Positions 7,069-16,999 of a stretch of 64,000 nucleotides of DNA are shown here, piece after piece. The DNA is from Thermoleophilum album (lineage in GTDB: Bacteria; Actinomycetota; Thermoleophilia; Solirubrobacterales; Thermoleophilaceae), in NCBI RefSeq assembly GCF_900108055.1, contig NZ_FNWJ01000002.1, positions 382,382 to 446,381 of the forward strand, read 5' to 3'. The position numbers and the translations under genes are program-made. Position 1 is the stretch's first letter. Every line of letters begins with the position of its first letter. The notes under the pieces were generated by a model. That model was not told where the DNA came from. It worked only from the letters and a program-made list of their open reading frames with translations, and ran no database searches.

Positions 7069-7323
7069 ATGTGCGTCGTCTGCGGGCGGCGCGCCTACCA
7101 GGACGAGCTTTTGCGCCTGGCGCGCAGCGCTAGCGGACAGGTCGTTCCCGACCCCGCTCGCAGGATGCCCGGCCGCGGTGCGTACGTCTGTTCAGATCCA
7201 GCGTGTGGCCGCCGACTCGGCGACCAACGGCGCCTGGCTCGGGCCTTTCGCGCGCCGGTTGAGGTCCCAGGTGAAACCGTAGACTTCGTGAACGAGTGGC
7301 AAAGAAGCGCGTCCATCAGATAG
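7069..7323 (+). CDS. ylxR: YlxR family RNA-binding protein
   Basis: 84 residues beginning MCVVCGRRAYQDELLRLARS, with the signature GRGAYVCSDPACGRRL and a C-terminal basic helix. YlxR (DUF448) is always encoded between nusA and infB and has been linked to RNA binding and transcription control. The reading frame overlaps the infB start by 28 nt (GTG 7296). Confidence 0.9.
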   Translation: MCVVCGRRAYQDELLRLARSASGQVVPDPARRMPGRGAYVCSDPACGRRLGDQRRLARAFRAPVEVPGETVDFVNEWQRSASIR

Positions 7324-9755
7324 CGAAAGAGCGCGGCATTCCCAGCAAGGAGGTGATCGCGATCCTCCAGCGTGCCGGGCTCGACGTGAAGGCTGCCGCC
7401 TCCAGCGTCGACGAGGCGGCGGTCGCGCGCGCGTTCGGGGATCCCGATGCGCCGCCGGCACCGGGGGAGGATGGCGCGAGCTCGCGAGAAGGGGGCGCCG
7501 CGCGAGATAACCGAAGCGCCACCCGTGCCGCCGGTGCAACGCGCACCGCCGCAAGCAGCGGGCGCGCAACTGCTCGCGCAGGCGATGGGCAGGCGTCGAG
7601 CAGCGCGCACGGCACAAGCGCGCACGGCACGGCGCGCGAGCCCTCGGACGGCGTTGCGGATCGCACCAGGCGACAAGGTGCGGGAGGCCGTGCCGAGGGC
7701 ACGAGCGGGCGGACCGAGGGCGGTCAAGGGCGAGTCGGTGCCGGATCGCGGCGCGCAGCTCCCAGCGAGCGCAGCGCTCGCCCGCGCAGCCCGCGGCCGG
7801 CCCGGCTCGGCGAGGGCGGGCGCCGCAGACGTGTGGTGATCGATGCGCAAGCGTCGCGCCCGGAGCGACCAGGAGGGCCTGCGGCGCCGCCCGGACAGCG
7901 GCCCCGCCGTCGTAGCCGTCGTCGCTCGCAGCCGTTCCCCGAGCAAGAGCCGGCACCAACCGACACGACTGTTGTGGAGGAGGCGCCCGCCGAGGTCGAG
8001 GAGGCCATTCCGGTTCGCTCCGGGTCGACCGTCAAGGAGGTCGCCGAGGCCCTCGGCGTCTCCGCGCCGGAAGTGATCAAGAAGCTGATGGAGCTCGGCG
8101 AGCTGGCGACGCTCACGCAGACGCTGTCGGACGAGGCGATTGAGGTACTCGCCGACGCCCTCGGCAAGCGTGTCGAAGTGATCGGTGCTGCGGAGGACGA
8201 GACGGCTGAGCCGGAGGTTGAGGACGACAGCGAGCAGCTCGAGCCGCGCCCGCCCGTGGTCACGGTGATGGGACACGTCGACCACGGCAAGACGTCGCTG
8301 CTCGACGCGATCCGCAAAACGGACGTAGCTGCACGTGAAGCCGGCGGCATCACGCAACACATCGGTGCGTACCAGGTGACCGTCGATGGCCACCGTGTCA
8401 CCTTCATCGACACGCCGGGCCACGAGGCTTTCACGGCACTGCGCGCGCGCGGCGCACAGGTCACCGACATAGCGGTGATCGTGGTGGCGGCCGACGACGG
8501 CGTGATGCCGCAGACCTTGGAGGCGATTGACCACGCTCGTGCTGCCGGCGTGCCGATCATCGTGGCGGTCAACAAGATCGATCGCGAGAACGCCGACCCG
8601 CAGCGCGTACGCGCCGAACTGGCGGCGAAAAACCTGACGCCGGTTGAGTGGGGGGGCGACACCGAGTTCGTCGACGTCTCCGCCAAGACCGGGCAAGGCC
8701 TCGACCAGCTACTCGAGACGATCGTCACGCTCGCCGAGCTCAGCGAGCTGCGCGCCAACCCCAACGCGCCGGCTTCCGGCACGGTCATCGAATCGCGCTT
8801 GGACACTGGTCGCGGCCCGGTCGCCACGCTGCTCGTGCAGCGCGGCACGCTGCGACTCGGTGATCCGATCGTCGCGGGCACGCAGGCCGGGCGCGTACGG
8901 GCGATGACCGACTATCGCGGTGAGCGCCTCAAGGAGGCAGGACCGGGAACGCCGGTCGAGGTCCTCGGCTTCGATGGCGTGCCGGAGGCTGGTGACCGCT
9001 TCCGTGTCGTCGAAAGCGAACGGGAGGCGCGGCGACTTGCGCAGGAGCGCGCACAGCGCCTCAAGCAGGAAGCACTGGCCCGTCAGATGCGGCGACGCGT
9101 GTCGCTCGAGGACGTGCTCGCTCGCGCGGAACGCGGTGAGCGCCAGCTCAACCTGATCGTCAAGGCCGACGTGACGGGTTCACTCGAGGCGATCGTCGAC
9201 GAGATTGCGAAGCTCCCGCAAGACGAGGTCACCGTAAACGTCATCCGCGAGGGCGTCGGCGGCATTACCGAGTCCGACGTGATGCTGGCGGCGGCGTCCG
9301 ACGCAGTGATTATCGGTTTCAACGTGCGCCCGGTCGGTGGTGCCGCAGCGGCGGCACAGCGCGAGGGTGTCGAGATCCGCACCTACTCGGTCATCTACCA
9401 GGTGGCCGAGGATCTCAAGGCGGCAATGGAGGGCCTGCTGGAACCCGAGCAGGTCGAGGAAGTGCTCGGCGTCGCCGAGGTGCGCGCGATCTTCAGGGCC
9501 TCGAGGATCGGCACCATCGCCGGCTGCTACGTGCGCGAGGGAACGATCCGCCGCGGCGCCCGCGCCCGCCTGGTGCGCGACGGAACGGTGGTCTACGACG
9601 GACGCATCGCAAGCCTGCGGCGCTTCAAGGACGACGTGCGCGAGGTGCAAGCAGGTCTCGAGTGCGGCCTGACGCTCGAGAACTTCCAAGACGTCAAGGA
9701 GGGGGACGTCATCGAGGCGTACGAGGTACGCGAGGTGGAAAAGAAGCTCGCCTGA
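7296..9755 (+). CDS. infB: Translation initiation factor IF-2
   Basis: GTPase that places fMet-tRNA on the 30S subunit and promotes subunit joining. The GTG start gives [20 protein letters not shown], an IF2_N module. Residues about 60-220 are low-complexity Ala/Arg/Ser/Gly. A second IF2_N follows ([20 protein letters not shown]). The G domain has G1 GHVDHGKT at 326-333, DTPGHEAF, and NKIDRE. Domains II-IV end with [10 protein letters not shown]. The length of 819 residues is ordinary for actinobacteria. The start lies inside ylxR, suggesting coupling. Confidence 0.97.
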   Translation: MAKKRVHQIAKERGIPSKEVIAILQRAGLDVKAAASSVDEAAVARAFGDPDAPPAPGEDGASSREGGAARDNRSATRAAGATRTAASSGRATARAGDGQASSSAHGTSAHGTAREPSDGVADRTRRQGAGGRAEGTSGRTEGGQGRVGAGSRRAAPSERSARPRSPRPARLGEGGRRRRVVIDAQASRPERPGGPAAPPGQRPRRRSRRRSQPFPEQEPAPTDTTVVEEAPAEVEEAIPVRSGSTVKEVAEALGVSAPEVIKKLMELGELATLTQTLSDEAIEVLADALGKRVEVIGAAEDETAEPEVEDDSEQLEPRPPVVTVMGHVDHGKTSLLDAIRKTDVAAREAGGITQHIGAYQVTVDGHRVTFIDTPGHEAFTALRARGAQVTDIAVIVVAADDGVMPQTLEAIDHARAAGVPIIVAVNKIDRENADPQRVRAELAAKNLTPVEWGGDTEFVDVSAKTGQGLDQLLETIVTLAELSELRANPNAPASGTVIESRLDTGRGPVATLLVQRGTLRLGDPIVAGTQAGRVRAMTDYRGERLKEAGPGTPVEVLGFDGVPEAGDRFRVVESEREARRLAQERAQRLKQEALARQMRRRVSLEDVLARAERGERQLNLIVKADVTGSLEAIVDEIAKLPQDEVTVNVIREGVGGITESDVMLAAASDAVIIGFNVRPVGGAAAAAQREGVEIRTYSVIYQVAEDLKAAMEGLLEPEQVEEVLGVAEVRAIFRASRIGTIAGCYVREGTIRRGARARLVRDGTVVYDGRIASLRRFKDDVREVQAGLECGLTLENFQDVKEGDVIEAYEVREVEKKLA

Positions 9756-9824
9756 CGACCGGTAGCTCGCGAGGCCCCCGCGAGCGCGCACCGGGACGTG
9801 AGGGGGCGACGGGAGGGAGGTCCG

Positions 9825-10130
9825 ATGGGCTTCGTCTGCTTCCTGGAGATTCAGGTACACCTGCCGACCAACGGCAGCCTCAAGGGCAAGCGACGGGAGC
9901 TCACGGCCCTCAAGGCGCAGCTCCAGCGCCGCTTCGGGGCGGCCGTAGCGGAGACCGCACATCACGACCTGTGGCAACGGGCGACGCTTTCCGCAGCGCT
10001 TGTGGGGCCTGACCCCGGCCCGGTCCTGGCAGCGGCCGACCGCATTGAGCGCTTCGTTTGCGAGCGCTATCCGGGCACCGTGCGCGTCGAGCGGGGCATC
10101 GCATCGCGAGACGATTTGCTTGGGGGCTAG
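9825..10130 (+). CDS. ylxP: YlxP / DUF503 family protein
   Basis: 101 residues: MGFVCFLEIQVHLPTNGSLK, then GKRRELTALKAQLQRRFGAA and a C-terminal RVERGIASRDDLLGG. This family sits between infB and rbfA in many Gram-positives; its biochemical role is unclear. ATG 9825 follows a strong GGGAGGGAGG (9811-9820) and starts at the family N-terminus; the in-frame codon at 9798 is less likely. Confidence 0.88.
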   Translation: MGFVCFLEIQVHLPTNGSLKGKRRELTALKAQLQRRFGAAVAETAHHDLWQRATLSAALVGPDPGPVLAAADRIERFVCERYPGTVRVERGIASRDDLLGG

Positions 10131-10131
10131 G

Positions 10132-10494
10132 ATGACTACCCCTCGTATGCGCCGCGTCAACGAGGCGGTGCGCGAGGTCCTCTCAACGAGGATCACGGAA
10201 GATCTCAAGGACCCGCGCATAGGATTCGTGACAGTGACCGCCGTCGAAACCAGCCCCGATCTACGGCGAGCGCGCGTCTACGTGAGCGTCCTCGGAGATG
10301 AGGCGGAACGCGAGCGGACGCTTGCCGGCTTGCGCTCGGCGCACGGCTTACTGCAGCGGGCGTTAGCGGAGGAGCTACATCTCAAACGCACACCGACCCT
10401 CGAGTTCGTCTATGACGCCTCGATCGACCGCAGCCTGCGTTTGCAGGGGCTGATCAGCGGTGTGCGGCGAGGAAGAGAGGGCGACGAGCGGTGA
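10132..10494 (+). CDS. rbfA: 30S ribosome-binding factor RbfA
   Basis: Late 16S rRNA/30S maturation factor. 120 residues: MTTPRMRRVNEAVREVLSTR, the KH-like core DPRIGFVTVTAVETSPDLRR, ARVYVSVLGDEAER, and LKRTPTLEFVYDASIDRSLR. The ATG lies 1 nt after the ylxP stop. The gene end overlaps the next start as GTGA. An upstream in-frame GTG at 10000 falls inside ylxP and is not used. Confidence 0.94.
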   Translation: MTTPRMRRVNEAVREVLSTRITEDLKDPRIGFVTVTAVETSPDLRRARVYVSVLGDEAERERTLAGLRSAHGLLQRALAEELHLKRTPTLEFVYDASIDRSLRLQGLISGVRRGREGDER

Positions 10495-11507
10495 CTCGGG
10501 CCGCCGAGGTCGACCTCGCGGCGGCAGAGGCCGCCGTGGTGGAGGAGCTTCGTTCCGCCGACAAGCTGCTGCTGACGACCCACGAGAATCCCGACGGCGA
10601 CGCTCTCGGCTCGCTGCTCGGTATGCACCGCGTGCTGCGCGCGCTCGGCAAGGACGTTGTGATGTACCTCTCGCCGAAGGAGTTTCCGCTGCCCAGCGAG
10701 TACCGCCACCTCGATTTCACCGGCATCCTGGGGGAGCCGCCGGCCGACGTCGACGAGCGGGTGATCGTCTTTCTCGACTGCGGCAACATCGACCGCATGC
10801 CCGTTGCTTTCTTGCGCGACGGCGGTCGGCACATCGTCAACGTCGACCACCATCACGACAACACTCGCTTCGGGGCTTTCAACCTGGTCGACCCGGTGGC
10901 TTCCTCGACCGCCGAGATCGTCTACCGCCTCGCGCGCGCACTAGGGGTGGAGATCACGGCGGAGATCGCCGAGCCGCTTTACACCGGCATCGTCACCGAC
11001 ACTGGTCGCTTCATGTACGAGAACGCCACCCCGTCGGCGCACCGAGTCGCGGCGGACCTGATCGAGGCCGGGGTCGAGCCATACGAGGTCTACCGCAAGG
11101 TTTACGAGAACGTACCGCTGGCGCGCTTGCGGCTACTGGAGCGGGCGATCGCCAACCTCGAGCGCTTCGACGACGGTCTGCTCACGGTCTCGCGACTGAC
11201 TCGTGCCGACTTTGAACGTGCGGGCGCCGGCGAGGCCGACTCCGAGGGCATCGTCGAGAAACTGCGCGCCGTGGAGGGCACGGCAGTGGCCGCGTTAGTG
11301 CGCGAACAACTAACCGACGGTCGCCGGGGCCAGTACAAGGTGAGCCTGCGGGCCGCAACCCGCGACGTCGACGTCTCGGAGATCGCGCGTGCGCTCGGTG
11401 GCGGCGGGCACCGCCAGGCCGCCGGTTTCACCACGGACCTGCCTTACGAGCAGTTGATCGAGCGGGTGCGCAGCGCGGTCGCCGCGCAGCTCTCGCGAGC
11501 GAACTGA
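10491..11507 (+). CDS. nrnA: DHH-family bifunctional oligoribonuclease / PAP phosphatase
   Basis: 338 residues. The DHH domain shows ENPDGDALGSLLGMHRVLRA, FLDCGNIDR and NVDHHHDNTRFG metal ligands; the DHHA1 domain carries ALGGGGHRQAAGF near the C-terminus. NrnA degrades nanoRNA and dephosphorylates pAp. Its place next to rbfA and truB is the classic Gram-positive arrangement. The GTG start overlaps the rbfA stop by 4 nt. Confidence 0.92.
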   Translation: MTRAAEVDLAAAEAAVVEELRSADKLLLTTHENPDGDALGSLLGMHRVLRALGKDVVMYLSPKEFPLPSEYRHLDFTGILGEPPADVDERVIVFLDCGNIDRMPVAFLRDGGRHIVNVDHHHDNTRFGAFNLVDPVASSTAEIVYRLARALGVEITAEIAEPLYTGIVTDTGRFMYENATPSAHRVAADLIEAGVEPYEVYRKVYENVPLARLRLLERAIANLERFDDGLLTVSRLTRADFERAGAGEADSEGIVEKLRAVEGTAVAALVREQLTDGRRGQYKVSLRAATRDVDVSEIARALGGGGHRQAAGFTTDLPYEQLIERVRSAVAAQLSRAN

Positions 11508-11513
11508 GCGGCT

Positions 11514-11519
11514 TACGCT
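11514..11519 (+). promoter_or_regulatory. -10-like TACGCT before truB
   Basis: TACGCT ends 10 nt before the truB ATG, within the 22-nt gap after nrnA. It may be an internal leaderless or near-leaderless promoter. Confidence 0.3.
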
Positions 11520-11529
11520 GCCTAGCGAG

Positions 11530-12387
11530 ATGCGCGCGCAGCGGAGCGTTTTCGACCACCCCTTGGAGCTCCGCGGGCCGCTCCCCGCCAACGGCGGCGT
11601 GGTGCTCTTCCCGAAGCCGCCCGGTCCGACCTCGCACGACGTCGTCGAGGCTGTGCGGCGTGTCTTGCCGGGGAGAACCAGGGTCGGCCACGCCGGCACC
11701 CTCGACCCCTTCGCGGAGGGACTTTTGCTGATCCTGGTTGGTCGCGCTACCCGGGCGCAGCGCTGGTTTATGGAACTTCCCAAGACCTACCGCGCCGTGG
11801 CGCGACTCGGCTGGCGCTCGGACACGGGGGATCCCGAGGGCAGCCTCGAGCGGACCGGCCGCGTGCCGCCGAAACTGGCGCTCCCGACCGGCCGGATCAT
11901 GCAGGTGCCGCCGGCCTACTCGGCGGTGAAGGTCGGCGGCGAACGCGCCTATCGTCTCGCCCGACGCGGCGAGACACCCCGTCTTAAGCCGCGGCCGGTG
12001 GAGGTTTATCGGGCCGAGCTGGTCGACGCCGACGGCGAGCGTGCCGAGTTCGAGATCGTCTGCTCGTCGGGAACCTACGTTCGCCAGCTGGTCGCCTCGC
12101 TCGGTGATGCGTACTGCGAACGTCTGGTGCGCACGGCGATCGGGCCCTTCCGGCTCGAGGATGCCGACCCGGGGCGCGTAGTGCCACTCGAGGAGGCGCT
12201 TTCGTTCCTGCCCGCAGTCCAGCTTTCGCCGATCGAAGCTCGGCGGGTCGAACATGGCGGCGTGGTCAAGCGCGAGCAGCGAACGAGCGGCCCGGTGCGC
12301 CTGCTCGAAGGGGACCGCCTCGTCGCGATCGGCGAGCCACGTGACGCCACCCTGCGACCGGCCGTAGTGTTCCCCCGCGAACGATGA
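11530..12387 (+). CDS. truB: tRNA pseudouridine(55) synthase TruB
   Basis: Isomerises U55 in the tRNA T-loop. 285 residues with KPPGPTSHDVVEAVRR, the catalytic motif GHAGTLDPFAEGLL (Asp59), TYRAVARLGWRSDTGDPEG, and QVPPAYSAVKVGGERAYRLA; a short C-terminal PUA-like part follows. The ATG leaves a slightly longer N-terminus than E. coli TruB. It lies between nrnA and ribF. Confidence 0.95.
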   Translation: MRAQRSVFDHPLELRGPLPANGGVVLFPKPPGPTSHDVVEAVRRVLPGRTRVGHAGTLDPFAEGLLLILVGRATRAQRWFMELPKTYRAVARLGWRSDTGDPEGSLERTGRVPPKLALPTGRIMQVPPAYSAVKVGGERAYRLARRGETPRLKPRPVEVYRAELVDADGERAEFEIVCSSGTYVRQLVASLGDAYCERLVRTAIGPFRLEDADPGRVVPLEEALSFLPAVQLSPIEARRVEHGGVVKREQRTSGPVRLLEGDRLVAIGEPRDATLRPAVVFPRER

Positions 12388-12406
12388 GCGCGCGGAGCAC
12401 AGAGCA

Positions 12407-13327
12407 GTGAAGGTCCGCTGGCTCCAGGAGGTCGAGTCGCGCCCGGGGCGGCGTGTTGCGATCGGCACTTTCGACGGCGTCCACCGTGGACACCAGCGGG
12501 TCATCGAAGGCTGCGACACGGTTCTCACGTTCGAGCCGCATCCGCTCGAGGTATTGCGTCCAGAAGACGCGCCACGCCTTTTGACGCCGCTCTCGGTCAA
12601 GCGCGACCTGATCGCGGCGCTCGGCGTCGACGAGCTAGTCGTAGCGCGCTTCGACCGCGCGCTTGCAGAGACCTCGGCCGAACAGTTCGTCGACGAGGTG
12701 CTGGTCGCGAAGCTGGGGGCGGCGCTGGTGTCGGTCGGCGAGAACTTCCGCTTCGGTCGTGGTGCCTGTGGAACCCCCGCGCTGCTCGCCCAGGACGAGC
12801 GCTTCGAAACACGGGTCGTACCGATCACGCGCGAGGGCGGTGAACCGATCTCTTCGAGCCGCATCCGACGATTGGTCGAGCGTGGCGAGGTGGCGGAGGC
12901 GGCGCGGCTGCTCGGACATCCCTACCTGTTCGAGGGCGAGGTAGTGCACGGCGATCGCCGCGGCCGGGAGCTCGGGTTTCCGACCGCGAACATGGTTCCC
13001 GACCGGCGCCTGTGTATCCCGGCTGCAGGGATCTACGCGGCGCTCGCGGACGGCCAACCAGCGGCCGTGTCGATCGGCGAGCGACCGACCTTCGAGAGCG
13101 ACCGAGGCCTCTTGATCGAGGCCTACTTGATCGACTTCTCCGGCGACCTCTACGGTCGCACGCTGCGCCTCGCCTTCGTTGAGCGGCTGCGCGACGAGCT
13201 GCGCTTTGCTTCCCCGGGAGAGTTGGTCGCCCAGATGCGCATCGACGTCGAGCAGGCACGAGCGGCCTGTGCCCAAGCGGGGGATTGGCTCGCCGCGCTC
13301 GACCGCGCGCTGCTGGTCGCTGGCTGA
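12407..13327 (+). CDS. ribF: Bifunctional riboflavin kinase / FAD synthetase
   Basis: Makes FMN and FAD from riboflavin. 306 residues: N-terminal FMN adenylyltransferase with [13 protein letters not shown] and the [15 protein letters not shown] motif, then the C-terminal flavokinase with [24 protein letters not shown] and an [20 protein letters not shown] helix. GTG start. No FMN riboswitch precedes it. Typical truB-ribF-rpsO order. Confidence 0.95.
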   Translation: MKVRWLQEVESRPGRRVAIGTFDGVHRGHQRVIEGCDTVLTFEPHPLEVLRPEDAPRLLTPLSVKRDLIAALGVDELVVARFDRALAETSAEQFVDEVLVAKLGAALVSVGENFRFGRGACGTPALLAQDERFETRVVPITREGGEPISSSRIRRLVERGEVAEAARLLGHPYLFEGEVVHGDRRGRELGFPTANMVPDRRLCIPAAGIYAALADGQPAAVSIGERPTFESDRGLLIEAYLIDFSGDLYGRTLRLAFVERLRDELRFASPGELVAQMRIDVEQARAACAQAGDWLAALDRALLVAG

Positions 13328-13363
13328 TCGCGGCCGTCGGGCTCGGTACGCAAGGGCCCGTGC

Positions 13364-13369
13364 TAGCTT
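13364..13369 (+). promoter_or_regulatory. -10-like TAGCTT before rpsO
   Basis: TAGCTT ends 10 nt before the rpsO ATG, in the 52-nt gap after ribF. No ribosome binding site is visible between it and the ATG, so a short or absent leader is likely. Confidence 0.4.
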
Positions 13370-13379
13370 TCCCGCGGCT

Positions 13380-13649
13380 ATGACGCTGACCGCCGAGCGC
13401 AAGCGGGAGATCATCGAACGTTTCGGGCGAGGGCCCGACGACACCGGCTCGCCCGAGGTGCAGATCGCGCTGCTCACCGAGCGCATCAACCATCTCACCG
13501 ACCACCTGCGGGTCCACCGCAAGGACCATCACTCCCGTCGCGGTCTGCTGATGCTGGTCGGGAAGCGACGGCGCCTGCTCCGCTACCTCGAGGATCGCGA
13601 CGTCGAGCGCTACCGAGCGATCATCAAGGAGCTCGGCCTCCGACGCTGA
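13380..13649 (+). CDS. rpsO: 30S ribosomal protein S15
   Basis: 89 residues, full length: [40 protein letters not shown], the conserved [20 protein letters not shown] and [20 protein letters not shown]. Binds 16S rRNA early in 30S assembly. The internal ATG at 13380 is the family start. Confidence 0.97.
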   Translation: MTLTAERKREIIERFGRGPDDTGSPEVQIALLTERINHLTDHLRVHRKDHHSRRGLLMLVGKRRRLLRYLEDRDVERYRAIIKELGLRR

Positions 13650-13651
13650 CG

Positions 13652-14116
13652 ATGGCGGTCGCCGCGGGCCAGCCCGCTCCCGAGTTCACGCTCCCGGACC
13701 ACGAGGGTCGGGAAGTTTCGCTTTCCGACCTGCGCGGACGGTGGGTGCTGCTGGTCTTCTACCCGCTCGATTTCAGTCCCGTCTGCACCGACCAGCTCAG
13801 CGTTTACGAAGAGGCCCTGCCCGAGCTGCGGGAACGGGGGGTCGAGGTGTTGGGGATCTCCGTTGACTCGCCGTTTTGCCATCGCGCCTTCCGGGAGCAG
13901 CTCGGCATCTCGACGACGCTGCTCTCCGACTTCCACCCCAAGGGAGCTGTGACCGAGCGCTACGGCTTCTACATCGGTGAGCGCGGTCACGGGGAGCGTG
14001 CGTTGGTGCTGATCGATCCCGATGGGATCGTCCGGTGGAGCTACCGCTCGCCGACGCCGCTTGAGATCCCCGGCATCAACCTCGTCTTCGACGCGCTCGA
14101 GCAAGCTGTCGCGTGA
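13652..14116 (+). CDS. Peroxiredoxin (AhpE/Bcp-like)
   Basis: Thiol peroxidase of 154 residues. The thioredoxin fold begins PAPEFTLPDHEGREVSLSDL, and the peroxidatic Cys45 lies in YPLDFSPVCTDQLSVYEE. A second cysteine (Cys76, ISVDSPFCHRAF) could be resolving. SPVCTDQL is closer to AhpE than to classical Bcp. It starts 2 nt after rpsO, an unusual neighbour, and abuts the DsbA-like gene. Confidence 0.88.
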   Translation: MAVAAGQPAPEFTLPDHEGREVSLSDLRGRWVLLVFYPLDFSPVCTDQLSVYEEALPELRERGVEVLGISVDSPFCHRAFREQLGISTTLLSDFHPKGAVTERYGFYIGERGHGERALVLIDPDGIVRWSYRSPTPLEIPGINLVFDALEQAVA

Positions 14117-14159
14117 GCTGACCAGCGCCGGGCTGCCCGACCTCTCCGCGCACGATCAC

Positions 14160-14615
14160 GTGCGTGGCGAAGGTCAGCGGCTGGCGATCTTCTATGCCGA
14201 CTTCGAATGCCCACACTGCGCGTCACTGCACTTCGCGCTGGCGCAGGTGCCTGACCTGCGCGTCGTGCTTCGGCACTTCCCCGTGCGCGCCAGGCACCCA
14301 CGAGCCTTCCAGCTCGCCTGCGCCGCCGAGGCGGCCGGTCTGCAGGGGGCCTTCTGGGCGTTCGCGGACTCGCTTTTCGGCGATCAGGGGCGGCTCGACC
14401 CGCCTCACCTGTGGGCCCGAGTAGAGCGCTTGGGACTCGACCTCGACCGCTTCGAGCGCGACCGGCGCAGCGCCGCGGTGCGCGAGCGCGTCGAAGCCGA
14501 CCTGACCGGTGGCCTGCGCGCCGGCGTCGCCGGCACACCGACGCTCTTCCTTGACGGCCAGCGCTACACCCGGCCCTGGCCGGAACCGGTCTTGCGCCTG
14601 CTCGGGCAGCACTAA
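14160..14615 (+). CDS. DsbA-family thioredoxin-fold protein, start uncertain
   Basis: At least 151 residues: FYADFECPHCASLHFALAQV holds the CPHC redox centre, and GVAGTPTLFLDGQRY the cis-proline loop. The conserved domain seems to begin upstream of GTG 14160, since the frame reads LPDLSAHDHVRGEGQRLAIF, a typical DsbA-family lead-in. The only earlier ATG (14022) lies deep inside the peroxiredoxin gene; CTG 14118 is a possible alternative. There is no signal peptide, so a cytosolic thiol reductase partnering the adjacent peroxiredoxin is plausible. Confidence 0.78.
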   Translation: MRGEGQRLAIFYADFECPHCASLHFALAQVPDLRVVLRHFPVRARHPRAFQLACAAEAAGLQGAFWAFADSLFGDQGRLDPPHLWARVERLGLDLDRFERDRRSAAVRERVEADLTGGLRAGVAGTPTLFLDGQRYTRPWPEPVLRLLGQH

Positions 14616-14655
14616 CTGGCGCTTGCCGGCGCCTAGCGGGAGGCGAAGTCACTGC

Positions 14656-14661
14656 TAGCAT
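14656..14661 (+). promoter_or_regulatory. -10-like TAGCAT before pnp
   Basis: TAGCAT predicts a transcription start near 14668, leaving about 60 nt of leader with a GAAAGGA ribosome binding site before pnp. This contrasts with the leaderless layout elsewhere. Confidence 0.35.
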
Positions 14662-14729
14662 CGGGCGCGCTCTAGTGAGGATCGAAGCGAGTGTGGCCGC
14701 CGACCGGAGGCGGCAGTGAAAGGATGGAA

Positions 14730-16994
14730 ATGGCTTTAGAGGCAACGCGGGTCTCGATCGAGATCGAGCGTAAGCAGATCACTTTCGAGACCGGCCGTCT
14801 CGCGCGGCAGGCGAACGGTGCCGTGCTGGTCACCGCCGGTGAGACGATGGTGCTCTGCACCGCGACTGCAGGTGCCGATCGCGACGTCGACTTCCTGCCG
14901 CTGACCGTCGACGTCGAGGAGCGGATGTACGCGGCCGGCAAGATCCCGGGCAGCTTCTTCCGTCGCGAGGGGCGCGCCGGCGAGAAGGCGATCCTTGTCG
15001 CGCGCATGATCGACCGTCCGCTGCGGCCGCTCTTCCCGAAGGGCTGGACGCGCGAAACGCAGTTGATCGCGATCCCGATGTCGGTGGACCACAAAAACCC
15101 CTACGACGTGCTCGCGATGAACGGCGCGAGCGCCGCGCTGATGGTCTCCGACATCCCCTTCCCGCAGCCGGTCGGCGCGGTGCGCGTGGGCCTTGACGCC
15201 GAGGGCAACTTCCTCGTCAACCCGGACGAGGACTGGCTCCTTCAGAGCCCGTTGGATCTGGTCGTAGCGGGAACCGAAGAGGCGATCTTGATGGTCGAGG
15301 CTGGCGCCAACGAGGTTCCCGAAGCGGTGATCCTCGACGCGCTCGACATCGCCCACGCCGAGATCAAGCGGATCTGCAAGGCCCAGTGGGAGCTACGGGA
15401 GCGGGTCGGCAAGGAGAAGATCGCGGTCGAGGAGCCCAAGGTCGACCCAGCGATCTACGAGGAGATCCGTGCGCGCTTCGGCGCCGAGCTCGACGCTGCC
15501 ACCCAGGTCGAGGAGAAGCTCGCTCGCCAGGAGGCGACGAAGGCGGTCGAGGAGCGCGTGCTCCAGGCGTTGGCCGGCGAGGAAGCGCTCGCGGGGCTCG
15601 ATCCGGCGGCGGCGCTCGAGCGGCGGAAGGCCGTGCAGCTGGCCTTCGATCAGCTCGAGAAAGACATCATTCGCCGGCGGATCGCGGTCGAAAAGAAGCG
15701 GCCCGACGGGCGCGCGGCCGACGAGATCAGGCCGATCTCGATCGAGGTCGGCGTCGCGCCGCGCACGCACGGCTCCGCGATCTTCACGCGCGGCCAGACG
15801 CAGGCGTTCTCGGTCGCGACGCTCGGCACGACGCGCGACGAAAAGAAGCTCGACGACCTTGGGTTGATCGAGTACAAGCGCTACCTCCACCACTACAACT
15901 TCCCGCCCTTCTGTGTAGGGGAGACCGGTCCCATGCGGGGGCCCAAGCGGCGCGACATCGGTCACGGCGCGCTCGCCGAGCGGGCGCTAGTGCCGGTGAT
16001 CCCGTCCGAGGAGGAGTTCCCGTACACGATTCGGGTGGTCTCCGACATCCTCGAGTCGAACGGCTCCTCTTCGATGGCCTCGGTGTGCGGTTCGATGCTC
16101 GCGCTGATGGACGCCGGCGTGAAGATCAAGCGTCCGGTCGCAGGGATCGCGATGGGTCTCATCAAGGAGGGTGACGACTACATCGTGCTGACCGACATCG
16201 CCGGCGTCGAGGATCACCTCGGCGACATGGACTTCAAGGTCGCCGGCACCGAGCGCGGCGTAACCGCGCTGCAGATGGACATCAAGATCTCCGGCGTCAC
16301 CTTCGACATCCTGCGCGACGCGCTCGCGCAGGCGCGTCGTGCACGGCTCGAGATCCTCGAGCGGATGCGCGCGGTGTTGCCGGAGCCGCGGCCACAGCTC
16401 TCGCCGCATGCGCCACGTATCACTCAGGTGAAGATCGATCCCGAGAAGATCGGTGCCTTGATCGGTAAGGGCGGCGAGACGATCCGCGCGCTCCAGGAGG
16501 AGTACGACGCGGACATCGACGTCGACGAAGACGGCACGGTGCGGATCTACGCGCGCGACGGCGAGCTCGGAGAGCAGCTCGTGCAGCGGATCCGCATGCT
16601 CACCAAGGAGGTCGAGGTCGGCGACGAGTACGTCGGCAAGGTCGTCAAGACGACCACCTTCGGGGCCTTCGTCGAGCTTTCGAAGGGCACCGACGGTTTG
16701 TTGCACATCTCGAACATCGCGCCGGGCCGGCGGCCGAAGACCGTGGAGGAGGTCCTCAAGCGCGGTGACGAGTTGCGCGTGAAGGTCGTCGAGGTCGACC
16801 GCGAGCGTGGTCGAATCGGCTTGCGTCTCGCCGACGATCCGGAGATTCAGGGCAAGAGCCCGGAGGAGCTCGCTCAGATCGGCACCGGCGACCGCGCGCC
16901 GCGCGAGCGCGGTGAAAAGGAGCGATCGCCGCGTGGCCCGGACCATCCGGCGCGGGGAGGCAACGGTCGTCGGCGCGGCGGCGGCCGCGGCTGA
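14730..16994 (+). CDS. pnp: Polyribonucleotide nucleotidyltransferase (PNPase)
   Basis: 3'-to-5' phosphorolytic exoribonuclease; about 754 residues. First RNase PH domain ([20 protein letters not shown]), alpha-helical linker (about 230-310), catalytic second PH domain ([20 protein letters not shown] ... [20 protein letters not shown]), KH ([20 protein letters not shown]) and S1 ([20 protein letters not shown]), then a basic tail. ATG 14730 is best spaced from GAAAGGA (14718-14724); ATG 14724 and GTG 14691 are alternatives. PNPase often follows rpsO; here two redox genes intervene. Confidence 0.96.
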   Translation: MALEATRVSIEIERKQITFETGRLARQANGAVLVTAGETMVLCTATAGADRDVDFLPLTVDVEERMYAAGKIPGSFFRREGRAGEKAILVARMIDRPLRPLFPKGWTRETQLIAIPMSVDHKNPYDVLAMNGASAALMVSDIPFPQPVGAVRVGLDAEGNFLVNPDEDWLLQSPLDLVVAGTEEAILMVEAGANEVPEAVILDALDIAHAEIKRICKAQWELRERVGKEKIAVEEPKVDPAIYEEIRARFGAELDAATQVEEKLARQEATKAVEERVLQALAGEEALAGLDPAAALERRKAVQLAFDQLEKDIIRRRIAVEKKRPDGRAADEIRPISIEVGVAPRTHGSAIFTRGQTQAFSVATLGTTRDEKKLDDLGLIEYKRYLHHYNFPPFCVGETGPMRGPKRRDIGHGALAERALVPVIPSEEEFPYTIRVVSDILESNGSSSMASVCGSMLALMDAGVKIKRPVAGIAMGLIKEGDDYIVLTDIAGVEDHLGDMDFKVAGTERGVTALQMDIKISGVTFDILRDALAQARRARLEILERMRAVLPEPRPQLSPHAPRITQVKIDPEKIGALIGKGGETIRALQEEYDADIDVDEDGTVRIYARDGELGEQLVQRIRMLTKEVEVGDEYVGKVVKTTTFGAFVELSKGTDGLLHISNIAPGRRPKTVEEVLKRGDELRVKVVEVDRERGRIGLRLADDPEIQGKSPEELAQIGTGDRAPRERGEKERSPRGPDHPARGGNGRRRGGGRG

Positions 16995-16999
16995 GCGCG

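Noticed and set aside
7560-7830. Repeats inside infB as a repeat element
   Set aside because: They are codon-level low complexity in the Ala/Arg/Gly-rich linker normal for actinobacterial IF-2.
12388-12406. FMN riboswitch before ribF
   Set aside because: The gap is only 19 nt, far too short.
11428-12864. Long open frame on the minus strand across truB and ribF (478 codons)
   Set aside because: It is a high-GC shadow: low-complexity Arg/Ser/Pro composition, no recognisable domain, opposite two certain genes.
13328-13379. Conserved ribosomal-protein leader before rpsO
   Set aside because: The 52-nt gap shows no stable structure and appears to hold just a -10 element close to the ATG.
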